Notes under the pieces: generated by a model
What the model saw: the letters and a program-made list of their open reading frames with translations, nothing else
What the model was told of the DNA's origin: nothing
Database searches by the model: none
Program-made: the position numbers and the translations under genes
Part shown: piece by piece, positions 27,132 to 35,867 of the stretch
Position numbering within the stretch: position 1 is the first letter of the stretch
Layout: each line of letters starts with the position of its first letter
Assembly (NCBI RefSeq): GCF_014217785.1
Contig: NZ_CP048814.1
Coordinates: 3,534,001-3,598,000, forward strand
Length of the DNA: 64,000 bases
From: Rhodococcus triatomae
GTDB lineage: Bacteria > Actinomycetota > Actinomycetes > Mycobacteriales > Mycobacteriaceae
Reading direction: 5' to 3'

Positions 27132-29161
27132 CGTTCACCGCGGAGCAGTTGCTCGACGACACCCGACTGGATGCAGGATTCCGACGCGAGCTGGCCGCCA
27201 CCTGGTCCGCTTCGACGGACGTACCCGAGGAGGTCTGGCGCCCCCGTCTCGACGAGTGGGGCGTGACCCGGCCGGGTTCGCCCGAGGGGCTCGCCGATCT
27301 CGTCGCGGTCGGTAATTCGTGGAAATCCGCACTCGACGACCGGAAGGCTCTCGCCGATTCCGCCGGACGGTTCGACGCGGCCGTGGACGAGATCCTCGAC
27401 CTCGGCGCGTGTGGTCTGGAGTTCTTCGAGAAGTTCCTGCCGATCGCGCGCACGCTCGGGTACACCCGGCCGGACGAGGACCTGTCGAGTTGGTACCACC
27501 GGCGTTACGACTGGGAACGCGGGATGGACCTGCGGGCGTTGTCCGGCGACGTCGACCGGCTGGAGCGAGCGATGCGGGCGGCGACCGCGGAGTTCGAGGG
27601 CCAGCGCCGGGCCGCCAACACGGTGCGGTCGGCATGGACCGACGACGTCGGGGCGACGGCCGCGGAGCGTGTCGGCGCGCAACTCGGGGTCCAGGACTCG
27701 AATCTCGAGCAGCTCGACCACCTGGCCGAGGCGCTGGCCGAGGTGGTTCGCACGCTGAGTACCGCTGTCAACGCGAAGGCGCTCGCGGTGGCGGCGCTGT
27801 ACGCACCGACGGTCCAGGGTTACACGCCCGAGCGGATCGGCCAGCTGGCCCGTATCGTGCAGCTCGCGTCGACAGGTGCGGTCGGACTGCTCGGCGGCGC
27901 GATCGACGCGGCCTCGACGTGGTTTCCGATGCTGGCAGGGGCCTCCTCCGTTCCGGCCGAGGAGGCAGTGGGCCGGGTGCAGTTGTGGCTCGCAGTGAAT
28001 TTCCGTCCGGAGTACGAGCGCCGCCGGGAAGAGTTCGACGCCGCGTGTGCGTCGTGCCGTGAGGCCGTCGAGGAGGCCTATCGGATCGGCGCGGAGGTGG
28101 CCCGCGGTGTCGTCCCGTCCGCGGGCGATCCGCCTCCGCTGGTTCCGGCGAGTACTCCGGTCACTGCCCCGGCCTTCGCCGCACCTGTGCCCGCCCCCGG
28201 GGCGCCGTCGGCTCCGGCGGAGGTGCCGAGCGCCGCCGCTCTGTCCGCGGCAGGCGCGGGAGCTTCGGGTGGTGCGGGCTCGTCGGGTGGAGTATCCGCC
28301 CCGGCAGCGCCGTCGTCGCCCGCACCCTCTCAGTCGCCCCCGTCCTCTCAGTCGCCCACTCCGTCTCCACCGGGAGGGACTACCCCGTTCCTCGCTCCGA
28401 TCGAGCACGGGACCGCCCCTGCACCCGGGTCACACCCCGGTTTCGGAAGCCTGTCCGGATTGGGCGCGCCGATGGACTCGGCGGGTAGGCCCGGGCTGGG
28501 CAGTGTGCTGGGGCAGATCGGGTCGGTCGTCGAACCACTGATCGAGGGCGTGCGGTCCGCGATCGAGGACGTGGTCGCTGTCGACCCGGAGGAACGCGGC
28601 AGTGACACGGAAGATGGGGACCCGGAGGACAGGGACCCGGAGGACAGGGACCCGGAGGACAGGGACACGGACGGCGGGGACACGGACGGCGGGGACAACG
28701 AAGCCGGTCCTCGGGACTCGGATTCCGGTGAGGATGCGGCGCCGAGTGGGCCCGAGCTGGTGGTCGAACTCGACGGGCAGAAGTGGACGTTGGCGACGGA
28801 TGCCGACGGATCGGTCCTCACCATGACGTCGGAGAACGGCGAGGTCACCCGATTCGGAGTCGGTCTCGGCCCCGACGGTCAGCCGCAGATCGTCCCCGCG
28901 GACACGTCTGTGCCGCAGCCCGATCCGGCACCCGCCGCAGCCGAGCCAGGGGCCGAGGACGGACCTCCGGCGGCCGTTACCCCTGATGTCCCGGTCTCCG
29001 GTGACACTGTGCCCGGTGCCGTTCCTGCCCCCGGTGCGCAGGCCGGCGGCTCGCCGCCGGTGGTGCCTGCGCCGGCCGCGACCAGTGACCCGCAGGGCTC
29101 CTCCGACGGCGGTGCCGGTGACGGCAGTGGGGCGGCACTCGCGGAGGCAGGACCCCTGTGA
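27128..29161 (+). CDS. Large Ala/Pro-rich protein of unknown function, Rv3439c-like
   Basis: 677 residues from GTG 27128, overlapping the preceding stop by 4 bases. Residues 1-330 are mostly helical, with long hydrophilic helices (DVDRLERAMRAATAEFEGQR; AERVGAQLGVQDSNLEQLDH) reminiscent of WXG100/PPE-type folds, and a Trp-containing turn (RSAWTDDVG). Residues about 335-440 are Pro/Ala/Ser-rich and disordered. Residues 498-522 are acidic tandem repeats. A compact beta-rich segment at about 542-595 (ELVVELDGQKWTLATDADG) is followed by a Pro/Ala tail. There is no signal peptide, membrane helix or enzymatic motif. It may be an ESX-4-linked effector or scaffold; that is inference from context. Confidence 0.75.
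   Translation: MTFTAEQLLDDTRLDAGFRRELAATWSASTDVPEEVWRPRLDEWGVTRPGSPEGLADLVAVGNSWKSALDDRKALADSAGRFDAAVDEILDLGACGLEFFEKFLPIARTLGYTRPDEDLSSWYHRRYDWERGMDLRALSGDVDRLERAMRAATAEFEGQRRAANTVRSAWTDDVGATAAERVGAQLGVQDSNLEQLDHLAEALAEVVRTLSTAVNAKALAVAALYAPTVQGYTPERIGQLARIVQLASTGAVGLLGGAIDAASTWFPMLAGASSVPAEEAVGRVQLWLAVNFRPEYERRREEFDAACASCREAVEEAYRIGAEVARGVVPSAGDPPPLVPASTPVTAPAFAAPVPAPGAPSAPAEVPSAAALSAAGAGASGGAGSSGGVSAPAAPSSPAPSQSPPSSQSPTPSPPGGTTPFLAPIEHGTAPAPGSHPGFGSLSGLGAPMDSAGRPGLGSVLGQIGSVVEPLIEGVRSAIEDVVAVDPEERGSDTEDGDPEDRDPEDRDPEDRDTDGGDTDGGDNEAGPRDSDSGEDAAPSGPELVVELDGQKWTLATDADGSVLTMTSENGEVTRFGVGLGPDGQPQIVPADTSVPQPDPAPAAAEPGAEDGPPAAVTPDVPVSGDTVPGAVPAPGAQAGGSPPVVPAPAATSDPQGSSDGGAGDGSGAALAEAGPL
28619..28693 (+). 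repeat. Five tandem 15-base repeats coding an acidic pentapeptide array
   Basis: Three identical copies of GACCCGGAGGACAGG (28619-28663) followed by two of GACACGGACGGCGGG (28664-28693), in frame, encoding DPEDR x3 and DTDGG x2 within the Rv3439c-like protein. The perfect copies point to recent slippage; copy number probably varies between strains. Confidence 0.92.
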
Positions 29162-29388
29162 GCGGGCCCGGGATCGACCGTCTCCGGGAGATTCGGGCAG
29201 GTCTGGAGGCCGAGATGGCACGGGTGGTCGAACGCGCGGAATCCGATCCGCCGGTGTGGCTGCCGGACGGGGAGAACACCGGCCCCGGCACGGGCGGCAC
29301 GGACCGCCGCGGCACGGCCGGGGAGGAGACCGCGGCGAACGGGAGAGGCGACGAGGAGTACTACAACCCCAGAAGCTGGCTGGTCTGA
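29158..29388 (+). CDS. Small acidic protein with YYxxxSWL tail, third gene of the operon
   Basis: 76 residues from GTG 29158, overlapping the previous stop (GTGA). There is an N-terminal amphipathic helix (IDRLREIRAGLEAEMARVVE), a Gly/Thr/Glu-rich linker, and a distinctive C-terminal tail EEYYNPRSWLV. No family was recognised. Tight coupling suggests it partners the large protein, perhaps as chaperone or anchor. Its last 28 bases overlap the end of the convergent hydrolase gene. Confidence 0.65.
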   Translation: MSGPGIDRLREIRAGLEAEMARVVERAESDPPVWLPDGENTGPGTGGTDRRGTAGEETAANGRGDEEYYNPRSWLV

Positions 29389-30233
29389 TCGCTGAGGTCC
29401 TCGTCGGCGACCGGAGCGGTGCGCGGAATGACCGTGTCCGGGTCGGCGAAGTCCTTGTAGGTCTTGTCCCCTGTGAGGTGGAACAGGAGGAAGCCGGTGA
29501 GCAGCGCGCGGGTCGTCGCCTGCGTCTTGCGTTCGGGGCCACCGACGCCGACCGCCCCGAGCAGCCTGCGTCCTTCCGTGAACCCGGATCCCGACGACCC
29601 GTCGACGGTGCGCAGCAGGCACTCGCCGCCCCACGCCCGGGTGATCGCCGCGGCATCGGCGTTCAACGAGGCAAGTTCTCCCGGCGCTGCCACGACGAGC
29701 CCGGGGGCCTCGATCCGGGGTGCGTACGTCTCTGCCTTCGGGGCCGTGGGAGAGGGAAACAGCATGGCCACGGCTCGCACGTCCTTCTCGGCGGCGGCGA
29801 GAACGGCGGCACCCGCGCCCATGCCGTGCCCGGCGAACGCGACCCGGTCCGGCTGGACGCTGATGCGTCCGGGGCCCAGTCGCACCCCGACACAGATGTC
29901 GAGCGTGGTCCGCAGATCGGTGGCGAGCCCCAGATGGGAGGGCACCGGACCGCGCTCGCTCTCGGGCGCTCCGACGACGACGCCCCAGGAGGCGAGGTGT
30001 TCGAGGGTCTTGCGGTAGCTTCCGGTCCCGGTCAGCCAGCCGTGTGCGAACGCCACCGCGGGCAGGTTGAATCCGGATTCGGGCGTGTAGACCACTCCGG
30101 GCTGGCCGGCGAGAGCGAGATCACCCCGCAGCACGCGGTTCGGCCCCCGCTTGGAGAGCTGACGAGCCAGTTTCACAGTGTTCGACGCCACGGAAGGAGA
30201 CGTTAGCGGATCGACCTCCACATGCGCCGACAC
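29361..30233 (-). CDS. Alpha/beta-hydrolase-fold protein lacking a nucleophile (Rv3438-like)
   Basis: 290 residues with the dienelactone-hydrolase/PETase-like order: NLPAVAFAHGWLTGTGSY (oxyanion strand), LASWGVVVGAPESERG, and the elbow VAFAGHGMGAGAAVLAA. The elbow, normally GxSxG or GxCxG, reads GHGMG, so the nucleophile position is Gly. A second-strand PGLVVAAPGE and a C-terminal helical cap follow. It is therefore probably non-catalytic, or uses another chemistry. It is divergent from glmS (56-base gap) and convergent with the unknown operon, overlapping it by 28 bases. The position matches Rv3438. Confidence 0.8.
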   Translation of the reverse strand: MSAHVEVDPLTSPSVASNTVKLARQLSKRGPNRVLRGDLALAGQPGVVYTPESGFNLPAVAFAHGWLTGTGSYRKTLEHLASWGVVVGAPESERGPVPSHLGLATDLRTTLDICVGVRLGPGRISVQPDRVAFAGHGMGAGAAVLAAAEKDVRAVAMLFPSPTAPKAETYAPRIEAPGLVVAAPGELASLNADAAAITRAWGGECLLRTVDGSSGSGFTEGRRLLGAVGVGGPERKTQATTRALLTGFLLFHLTGDKTYKDFADPDTVIPRTAPVADEDLSDQTSQLLGL

Positions 30234-30289
30234 CGGCGGGCGCGCGTCCGGGTAGGTGCACCCTGTGCTTCCCAGTACGCTGGTGAACC

Positions 30290-32152
30290 ATGTGCGGGAT
30301 CGTGGGATATGTCGGCCACCGTGAGGCTCTACCTGTCGTGGTCGAGGCGTTGCGGCGGATGGAGTACCGCGGATACGACTCGGCCGGGATAGCCATCCTC
30401 GACGGGTCGGGCGGAACCGCGGTCGAGAAGAAGGCCGGTCGGCTGTCCAACCTCGAGGCCGAGCTCGACGAGCTGGGTACCGAGGGGTTCACGGGCACCA
30501 CCGGGATGGGGCACACCCGCTGGGCGACCCACGGCCGTCCCACCGATCGCAATGCCCATCCGCACCGGGACGTGACCGGCAAGGTCGCCGTGGTGCACAA
30601 CGGCATCATCGAGAACTTCGCCCCGCTGCGGGCCGAGCTGGAACAGGCCGGGATCGACTTCGCGAGCGACACCGACACCGAGGTCGCGGTGCACCTCGTC
30701 TCGCACGCGTACGAGTCGGGCGAGACGGCAGGCGACTTCGTCGAGAGCGCGCTGTCGGTGCTGCGCCGCCTGGAGGGTGCGTTCACCCTGGTCTTCACGC
30801 ACGGCGATCACCCCGACACGATCGTCGCGGCTCGCCGGTCGACGCCGCTGGTGGTGGGCGTGGGAGAGGGCGAGACGTTCGTCGGTTCGGACGTCGCGGC
30901 CTTCATCGAGCACACCCGTGACGCCGTGGAGCTGGGTCAGGACCAGGTGGTCGTGATCACCTCCGCCGGGTACACGATCATGGACTTCGACGGCGTGGAG
31001 GTGCCCGGGCGCCCGTTCCGGATCGACTGGGATCTCGCTGCCGCGGAGAAGGGCGGCCACGACTACTTCATGCTCAAGGAGATCGAGGAGCAGCCGGGCG
31101 CCGTCGCGGACACGCTCCTCGGGCATTTCGACGCGGGTCGTATCGTCCTCGACGAGCAGCGCCTGTCCGATCAGGAACTTCGCGACGTGGACAAGGTCTT
31201 CGTGGTCGCGTGCGGGAGCGCCTATCACTCCGGGTTGCTCGCCAAGTACGCCATCGAGCACTGGACCCGGCTCCCGGTCGAGGTGGAACTCGCCAGCGAG
31301 TTCCGATACCGCGACCCGGTCCTCGACCGTTCGACCCTGGTCGTCGCCATCTCGCAGTCCGGGGAGACCGCGGACACCCTCGAGGCCGTGCGGCACGCGA
31401 AGGACCAGAAGGCGCGCGTCCTCGCCGTGTGCAACACCAACGGCGCCCAGATTCCCCGCGAGGCGGACGCGGTGCTCTACACCCGGGCCGGTCCGGAGAT
31501 CGGGGTCGCCTCCACCAAGGCGTTCCTCGCGCAGATCACGGCGAACTACCTGGTCGGGCTGGCGCTCGCCCAGGCCAGGGGCACGAAGTACCCGGACGAG
31601 GTCGCTCGCGAGTACGCCGATCTCGAGGCGATGCCCGACCTGGTGAGCCGGGTGCTCGAGACGGTCGAGCCGGTGCGCGCGCTGGCACGTGAGCTGGCGG
31701 ATTCGCCGACGGTGCTCTTCCTCGGCCGGCACGTGGGCTATCCGGTGGCGCTCGAGGGCGCGCTGAAGCTCAAGGAACTCGCCTACATGCACGCCGAGGG
31801 ATTCGCGGCCGGCGAACTCAAGCACGGTCCCATCGCTCTGATCGAGGACGGCCTGCCCGTCATCGTGGTGATGCCGTCCCCGAAGGGACGCGCGGTGCTG
31901 CACTCGAAACTCCTGAGCAACATCCGGGAGATCCAGGCCCGCGGCGCGCGGACCGTGGTCATCGCCGAGGAGGGCGACGACGCGGTGCGGCCGTTCGCCG
32001 ACCACCTCATCGAGATCCCGGCCGCCCCGACGCTGCTGCAGCCGCTGCTGTCGACGGTGCCGTTGCAGGTGTTCGCGGCCGAGGTGGCCCAGGCACGCGG
32101 CTACGACGTCGACAAGCCGCGCAATCTGGCGAAGTCCGTCACGGTCGAATAG
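30290..32152 (+). CDS. glmS: Glutamine-fructose-6-phosphate aminotransferase (isomerizing)
   Basis: Makes glucosamine-6-phosphate, the first step to UDP-GlcNAc. 620 residues starting MCGIVGYVGHREALPVVVEA; Cys2 becomes the N-terminal nucleophile of the glutaminase domain (about residues 1-225, with TRWATHG and HNGIIENF). Two SIS sugar-isomerase domains follow (CGSAYHSGLLAKY, ISQSGETADTLEAV). The C-terminus DKPRNLAKSVTVE is the conserved channel-closing tail. No glmS ribozyme-like leader is present in the 56-base spacer. Confidence 0.98.
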   Translation: MCGIVGYVGHREALPVVVEALRRMEYRGYDSAGIAILDGSGGTAVEKKAGRLSNLEAELDELGTEGFTGTTGMGHTRWATHGRPTDRNAHPHRDVTGKVAVVHNGIIENFAPLRAELEQAGIDFASDTDTEVAVHLVSHAYESGETAGDFVESALSVLRRLEGAFTLVFTHGDHPDTIVAARRSTPLVVGVGEGETFVGSDVAAFIEHTRDAVELGQDQVVVITSAGYTIMDFDGVEVPGRPFRIDWDLAAAEKGGHDYFMLKEIEEQPGAVADTLLGHFDAGRIVLDEQRLSDQELRDVDKVFVVACGSAYHSGLLAKYAIEHWTRLPVEVELASEFRYRDPVLDRSTLVVAISQSGETADTLEAVRHAKDQKARVLAVCNTNGAQIPREADAVLYTRAGPEIGVASTKAFLAQITANYLVGLALAQARGTKYPDEVAREYADLEAMPDLVSRVLETVEPVRALARELADSPTVLFLGRHVGYPVALEGALKLKELAYMHAEGFAAGELKHGPIALIEDGLPVIVVMPSPKGRAVLHSKLLSNIREIQARGARTVVIAEEGDDAVRPFADHLIEIPAAPTLLQPLLSTVPLQVFAAEVAQARGYDVDKPRNLAKSVTVE

Positions 32153-32169
32153 AGGCGAACGGCCGGTCG

Positions 32170-32526
32170 CTACCGCACGATCACCGTTCCCCGCATGTCG
32201 GGGTGCGGCGTGCAGGTGTACTCGAACGTGCCGGGCTCGGTGAAGGTGTGGGCCCAGGTGCCGGTCGCCTGCAGCGGGCTGCGCAGGAACGCCGCCTCGC
32301 CGCCGACCCCGACGACGTCGTGTGCCCGGCCGCGGTCGTCGAAGTTCCAGGTGACCGTGTCGCCCACGTCGACGGTGATGACGTTCGGCGAGTACGCCAT
32401 TCCCGTGATCTCGACGACCGGCCCGGAGGGAGGCGGGGGTGCGTCGTCGGCGTCACCTCCGCAGGCCGAGGCGACGAGTGCGGTGGCGGATGCGACGGCG
32501 ACGACGGTGCTGCGAAAACCCTTCAT
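32170..32526 (-). CDS. Cupredoxin-type copper-binding lipoprotein
   Basis: 118 residues. The lipoprotein signal ends in VASAC (Cys22), then a short Asp/Pro linker and a plastocyanin/azurin-like domain (PVVEITGMAYSPNVITVDVG). Type-1 copper ligands are visible: His in GRAHDVVGV and the C-terminal cluster C-x2-H-x2-M in YTCTPHPDMRG. It is likely an envelope-bound electron carrier or copper-handling protein. It is convergent with glmS (17-base gap) and divergent from nnrD. Confidence 0.9.
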   Translation of the reverse strand: MKGFRSTVVAVASATALVASACGGDADDAPPPPSGPVVEITGMAYSPNVITVDVGDTVTWNFDDRGRAHDVVGVGGEAAFLRSPLQATGTWAHTFTEPGTFEYTCTPHPDMRGTVIVR

Positions 32527-32605
32527 ATCGATCGAGCGTATCCGCAGACGCCGTCCTCCCGCGTACGCTGTCGTCCAGCGAAGGCGGCGTCAGGAGGGAG
32601 TGCCG

Positions 32606-34078
32606 GTGCGTCCGTACTACACCGCGGAGCAGGTCCGGGACGCCGAGGCCCCGCTCCTCGAGGCACTTCCCGACGGAGCGTTGATGCGCCGCGCCGCGCA
32701 CGGCCTGGCTCGCGTGATCGCTGCCGAACTGCACGAGCGCACCGGTGGTGTCGCCGCACGATCGGTGCTCCTTCTCGTCGGTTCCGGCGACAACGGTGGT
32801 GATGCGCTGTGGGCGGGCGCGCTTCTGCGCCGTCGCGGGGTGGCGGTGACCGCCGTCCTCCTGGCTCCGGACCGCACGCACCCGGCGGGGTCGGCCGCGC
32901 TGCGCCGCGCGGGCGGACGGGCGGTCGACGTCGCGGAGGTGGACGCCGCGCTGCTCGATCGGGTCCGTCCCGACCTGGCCGTGGACGGCATCGTCGGAAT
33001 CTCCGGACAGGGCCCGTTGCGTCCGGCCGCCGCCGAACTGGTTGCCGCACTGTCGGTGCCGATCGTCGCGGTCGATCTGCCCAGCGGTGTCGATCCCGAC
33101 ACCGGTGCGGTGGACGGTCCGGCGGTGCAGGCCGCGGTGACGGTGACGTTCGGTGCACGCAAACGGGTCCACGTTCTCGCCGCCCCACGGTGCGGGCGCG
33201 TAGACCTGGTCCCCCTGGGACTTTCCCTGGGCCCGGCCGATCTGGTGACACTCGATGCGAGCGAGGTCGGACAGTGGTGGCCGGTGCCGGGCCCGGGAGA
33301 CGACAAGTATTCGCAGGGCGTGGTCGGGGTCGTGGCCGGGAGCGACGGCTACCCGGGCGCGGGCGTGCTGTGCACCGGAGCCGCCGTCACCGCCACGTCC
33401 GGACTGGTCCGCTACGCCGGACCGTCCCGGGCCGAGGTGCTCGCGCGCTGGCCCGAGGTGATCGCCACCCCGGAGGTGGCGTCGGCGGGCCGGGTTCAGG
33501 CCTGGGTGGTCGGCCCCGGGGCAGGCACGGACGACGCGGCCGAGGACGTTCTGGCCGAGGTGCTGTCGAGTGAAGTCCCCGTTCTGGTGGATGCGGACGG
33601 GCTCACCGTGGTGGCACGGCGGCCGGATCTGGTCACCGGCCGGGCGGCGCCGACCGTGCTCACCCCGCACGCCGGAGAGTTCGAGCGCCTGACGGGCACC
33701 GCCCCCGGGCCCGATCGAGTCGGGGCCGTCCGCGCCCTGGCCCGGGAATGGGGCGTCACCCTGTTGCTCAAGGGACGGGCCACGATCATCGCCGACCCGG
33801 CCGGGCAGACGTTCGTCAACGAGGCCGGTGGGTCGTGGTCGTCGACGGCGGGTGCAGGGGACGTCCTGTCCGGCGTCGTCGGGGCCCTGCTGGCCGCCGG
33901 TATCCCACCGGCGAGGGCCGCGGCGATGGGCGCCCGGGTACATTCGCTCGCAGCGAACCTGGCGGCACACGGCGGGATGAGCGGGGTCACGGACGGAGCC
34001 GGCCGGGCCCCGATCTCGGCGGGAGATCTGCTCTCCCACCTGCGTGAGGCCGTTCGCGTGGTGCGTGCCACACGATGA
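32606..34078 (+). CDS. nnrD: Bifunctional NAD(P)H-hydrate epimerase/dehydratase
   Basis: Repairs hydrated NAD(P)H. 490 residues from GTG 32606, chosen for the GGAGGG site seven bases upstream. The N-terminal NnrE epimerase domain is about residues 1-215 ([35 protein letters not shown]). The C-terminal NnrD ADP-dependent dehydratase of ribokinase-like fold is about 225-490 ([36 protein letters not shown]). The stop overlaps the first ATG of alr (ATGA). Confidence 0.95.
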   Translation: MRPYYTAEQVRDAEAPLLEALPDGALMRRAAHGLARVIAAELHERTGGVAARSVLLLVGSGDNGGDALWAGALLRRRGVAVTAVLLAPDRTHPAGSAALRRAGGRAVDVAEVDAALLDRVRPDLAVDGIVGISGQGPLRPAAAELVAALSVPIVAVDLPSGVDPDTGAVDGPAVQAAVTVTFGARKRVHVLAAPRCGRVDLVPLGLSLGPADLVTLDASEVGQWWPVPGPGDDKYSQGVVGVVAGSDGYPGAGVLCTGAAVTATSGLVRYAGPSRAEVLARWPEVIATPEVASAGRVQAWVVGPGAGTDDAAEDVLAEVLSSEVPVLVDADGLTVVARRPDLVTGRAAPTVLTPHAGEFERLTGTAPGPDRVGAVRALAREWGVTLLLKGRATIIADPAGQTFVNEAGGSWSSTAGAGDVLSGVVGALLAAGIPPARAAAMGARVHSLAANLAAHGGMSGVTDGAGRAPISAGDLLSHLREAVRVVRATR

Positions 34079-35358
34079 GTGCACCCCGCGACCCCGCGCG
34101 CCCGCCACGGGCGTACCCGGTGGCAGTATCGAGGACTATGACGCTGACCGAGGCGGATCCGTCCGACGAACCGAAGTACGAGGCTGGGAGTGTCGTCGCT
34201 CCGCAGATCGAGGCGGTGATCGATCTCGATGCGGTGGCCCACAACGTGCGCATCCTGCGTGAGCACGCCGCCGGCAGTGCGTTGATGGCGGTCGTCAAGG
34301 CCGACGGATACAACCACGGCGCCGTGCCCGTCGCCAGGGCGGCGATCGCCGCCGGTGCGGACGAACTCGGTGTGACGACGGTGGCGGAGGCGCTGGAGTT
34401 GCGCGCGGCGGGCATCGACGTGCCCGTGCTGTCCTGGCTGCACACCGTCGATGCGCACTACGACCCGGCGATCGAGGCCGATGTCGAGCTGGGCGTGTCG
34501 TCGCCACGTCATCTCGAGGCCGTCGTCGCTGCGGCCCGCCGGACCGGCCGCACCGCCACCGTGACCGTGAAGGTGGACACCGGTCTGAATCGCAACGGCG
34601 TGGCACGCACGGAGTGGGACGACTTCGTTCCCGTGCTCGTGCGGTCGCTCGCGGAGGGCGCGGTGCGACTGCGCGGTGTCTTCTCCCACCTGGCACACGC
34701 GGACGAGCCGCATCACGAGGTGATCGACGCCCAGCGTGACCGGCTCGACTCCGCCGTGGCCGATCTGCGACGTCAGGGCGTACGCCCCGAGGTGGTGCAC
34801 CTGTCCAATTCTGCGGCCACGCTGACCAGACCGGACCTGCGTTTCGACATGGTCCGTCCCGGAATCGCGCTCTACGGTCTCTCACCGGCACCCGAGATCG
34901 GGGATTTCGGGCTGCGCCCGGTCATGACGATGCGTTCGCGGGTCGCGCTCGTGAAGAAGGTCCCGGCAGGCGAAGGTGTGTCGTACGGACACACCTGGAC
35001 CGCCCCCCGGGACACCGTCGTCGCGCTCCTGCCGGTCGGGTACGCGGACGGACTGCCCAGGACGCTGAGCGGACGCTTCGAGGTACAGATCGGCGATCGC
35101 CGGCGGCCGGCGGTGGGGCGGGTGTGCATGGATCAGGTCGTGGTGGACCTCGGCCCGGACGGCGGCGGCGTACGGGAAGGAGACGTGGCGTACTTCTTCG
35201 GGAACGGCGACCACGGCGAACCGGGCGCGCAGGCCTGGGCGGACACACTCGGCACCATCCACTACGAGATCGTGTGCGGGGTCAAGGGCCGCACGGTCCG
35301 TACGTACGTCGGGTCGGCGGGTGTGCACTCTGCGGGCGGGGTCGACCGGAATGCCTGA
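34075..35358 (+). CDS. alr: Alanine racemase
   Basis: PLP enzyme supplying D-alanine for peptidoglycan. 427 residues from ATG 34075, which overlaps the nnrD stop; ATG 34138 (GAGGA just upstream) would give 406 residues and is equally plausible. The PLP Lys is in [12 protein letters not shown] (Lys75 from the first start). The second catalytic base, Tyr, is in [22 protein letters not shown] and [10 protein letters not shown] are family motifs. It is followed by tsaE with an 8-base overlap. Confidence 0.97.
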   Translation: MSAPRDPARPPRAYPVAVSRTMTLTEADPSDEPKYEAGSVVAPQIEAVIDLDAVAHNVRILREHAAGSALMAVVKADGYNHGAVPVARAAIAAGADELGVTTVAEALELRAAGIDVPVLSWLHTVDAHYDPAIEADVELGVSSPRHLEAVVAAARRTGRTATVTVKVDTGLNRNGVARTEWDDFVPVLVRSLAEGAVRLRGVFSHLAHADEPHHEVIDAQRDRLDSAVADLRRQGVRPEVVHLSNSAATLTRPDLRFDMVRPGIALYGLSPAPEIGDFGLRPVMTMRSRVALVKKVPAGEGVSYGHTWTAPRDTVVALLPVGYADGLPRTLSGRFEVQIGDRRRPAVGRVCMDQVVVDLGPDGGGVREGDVAYFFGNGDHGEPGAQAWADTLGTIHYEIVCGVKGRTVRTYVGSAGVHSAGGVDRNA

Positions 35359-35842
35359 CGATCACCGGAGCCGGGGGTTTCCGGATCGGGGAAGAATCGT
35401 CCTGGACACCGCGGCGGACACGGCCGATTTCGGTCGCCGGTTGGGCGGTGGGCTCGTCGCGGGCGATCTCGTGGTTCTGGACGGCCCGCTGGGAGCGGGC
35501 AAGACGGCGCTGACGAAGGGCATCGCGATCGGTCTGGGGGCGCACGGGAGGGTCACGTCGCCGACGTTCGTGATTGCCAGGGAACACCGTGCAGGAGTAC
35601 GGCCGGACGGCGCACCGGGAGTGGGGATGGTGCACGTCGACGCCTATCGGCTCGGTGCCGGCGCCGATACGCTCGGCGAGCTCGACGCGCTGGATCTGGA
35701 CACCGACCTGGAATCGGCGGTCGTGGTCGTCGAATGGGGGGAGGGCATCGTCGAGACGCTCACCGAGACTCATCTGCGGGTGCGGCTGCGGAGGGAACCC
35801 GATTCGGACGTGCGCACCGCCGAGTGGGAATGGGTGTCCTGA
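35351..35842 (+). CDS. tsaE: tRNA t6A synthesis ATPase TsaE
   Basis: ATPase partner of TsaB-TsaD in threonylcarbamoyladenosine (t6A37) formation. 163 residues from ATG 35351, which overlaps alr by 8 bases. The Walker A is [16 protein letters not shown], the switch-like motif is [12 protein letters not shown], and the Walker B-like strand is [10 protein letters not shown]. Bacterial TsaE is essential in many species. tsaB follows 25 bases later. Confidence 0.95.
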   Translation: MPDDHRSRGFPDRGRIVLDTAADTADFGRRLGGGLVAGDLVVLDGPLGAGKTALTKGIAIGLGAHGRVTSPTFVIAREHRAGVRPDGAPGVGMVHVDAYRLGAGADTLGELDALDLDTDLESAVVVVEWGEGIVETLTETHLRVRLRREPDSDVRTAEWEWVS

Positions 35843-35867
35843 CCTGCAGCGGGTACGCTGAAGCATC

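Noticed and set aside
34075-34137. A certain start for alr at 34075 based on the ATGA overlap.
   Set aside because: Kept only as the reported boundary; ATG 34138 has comparable support, so the overlap is not treated as evidence of coupling.
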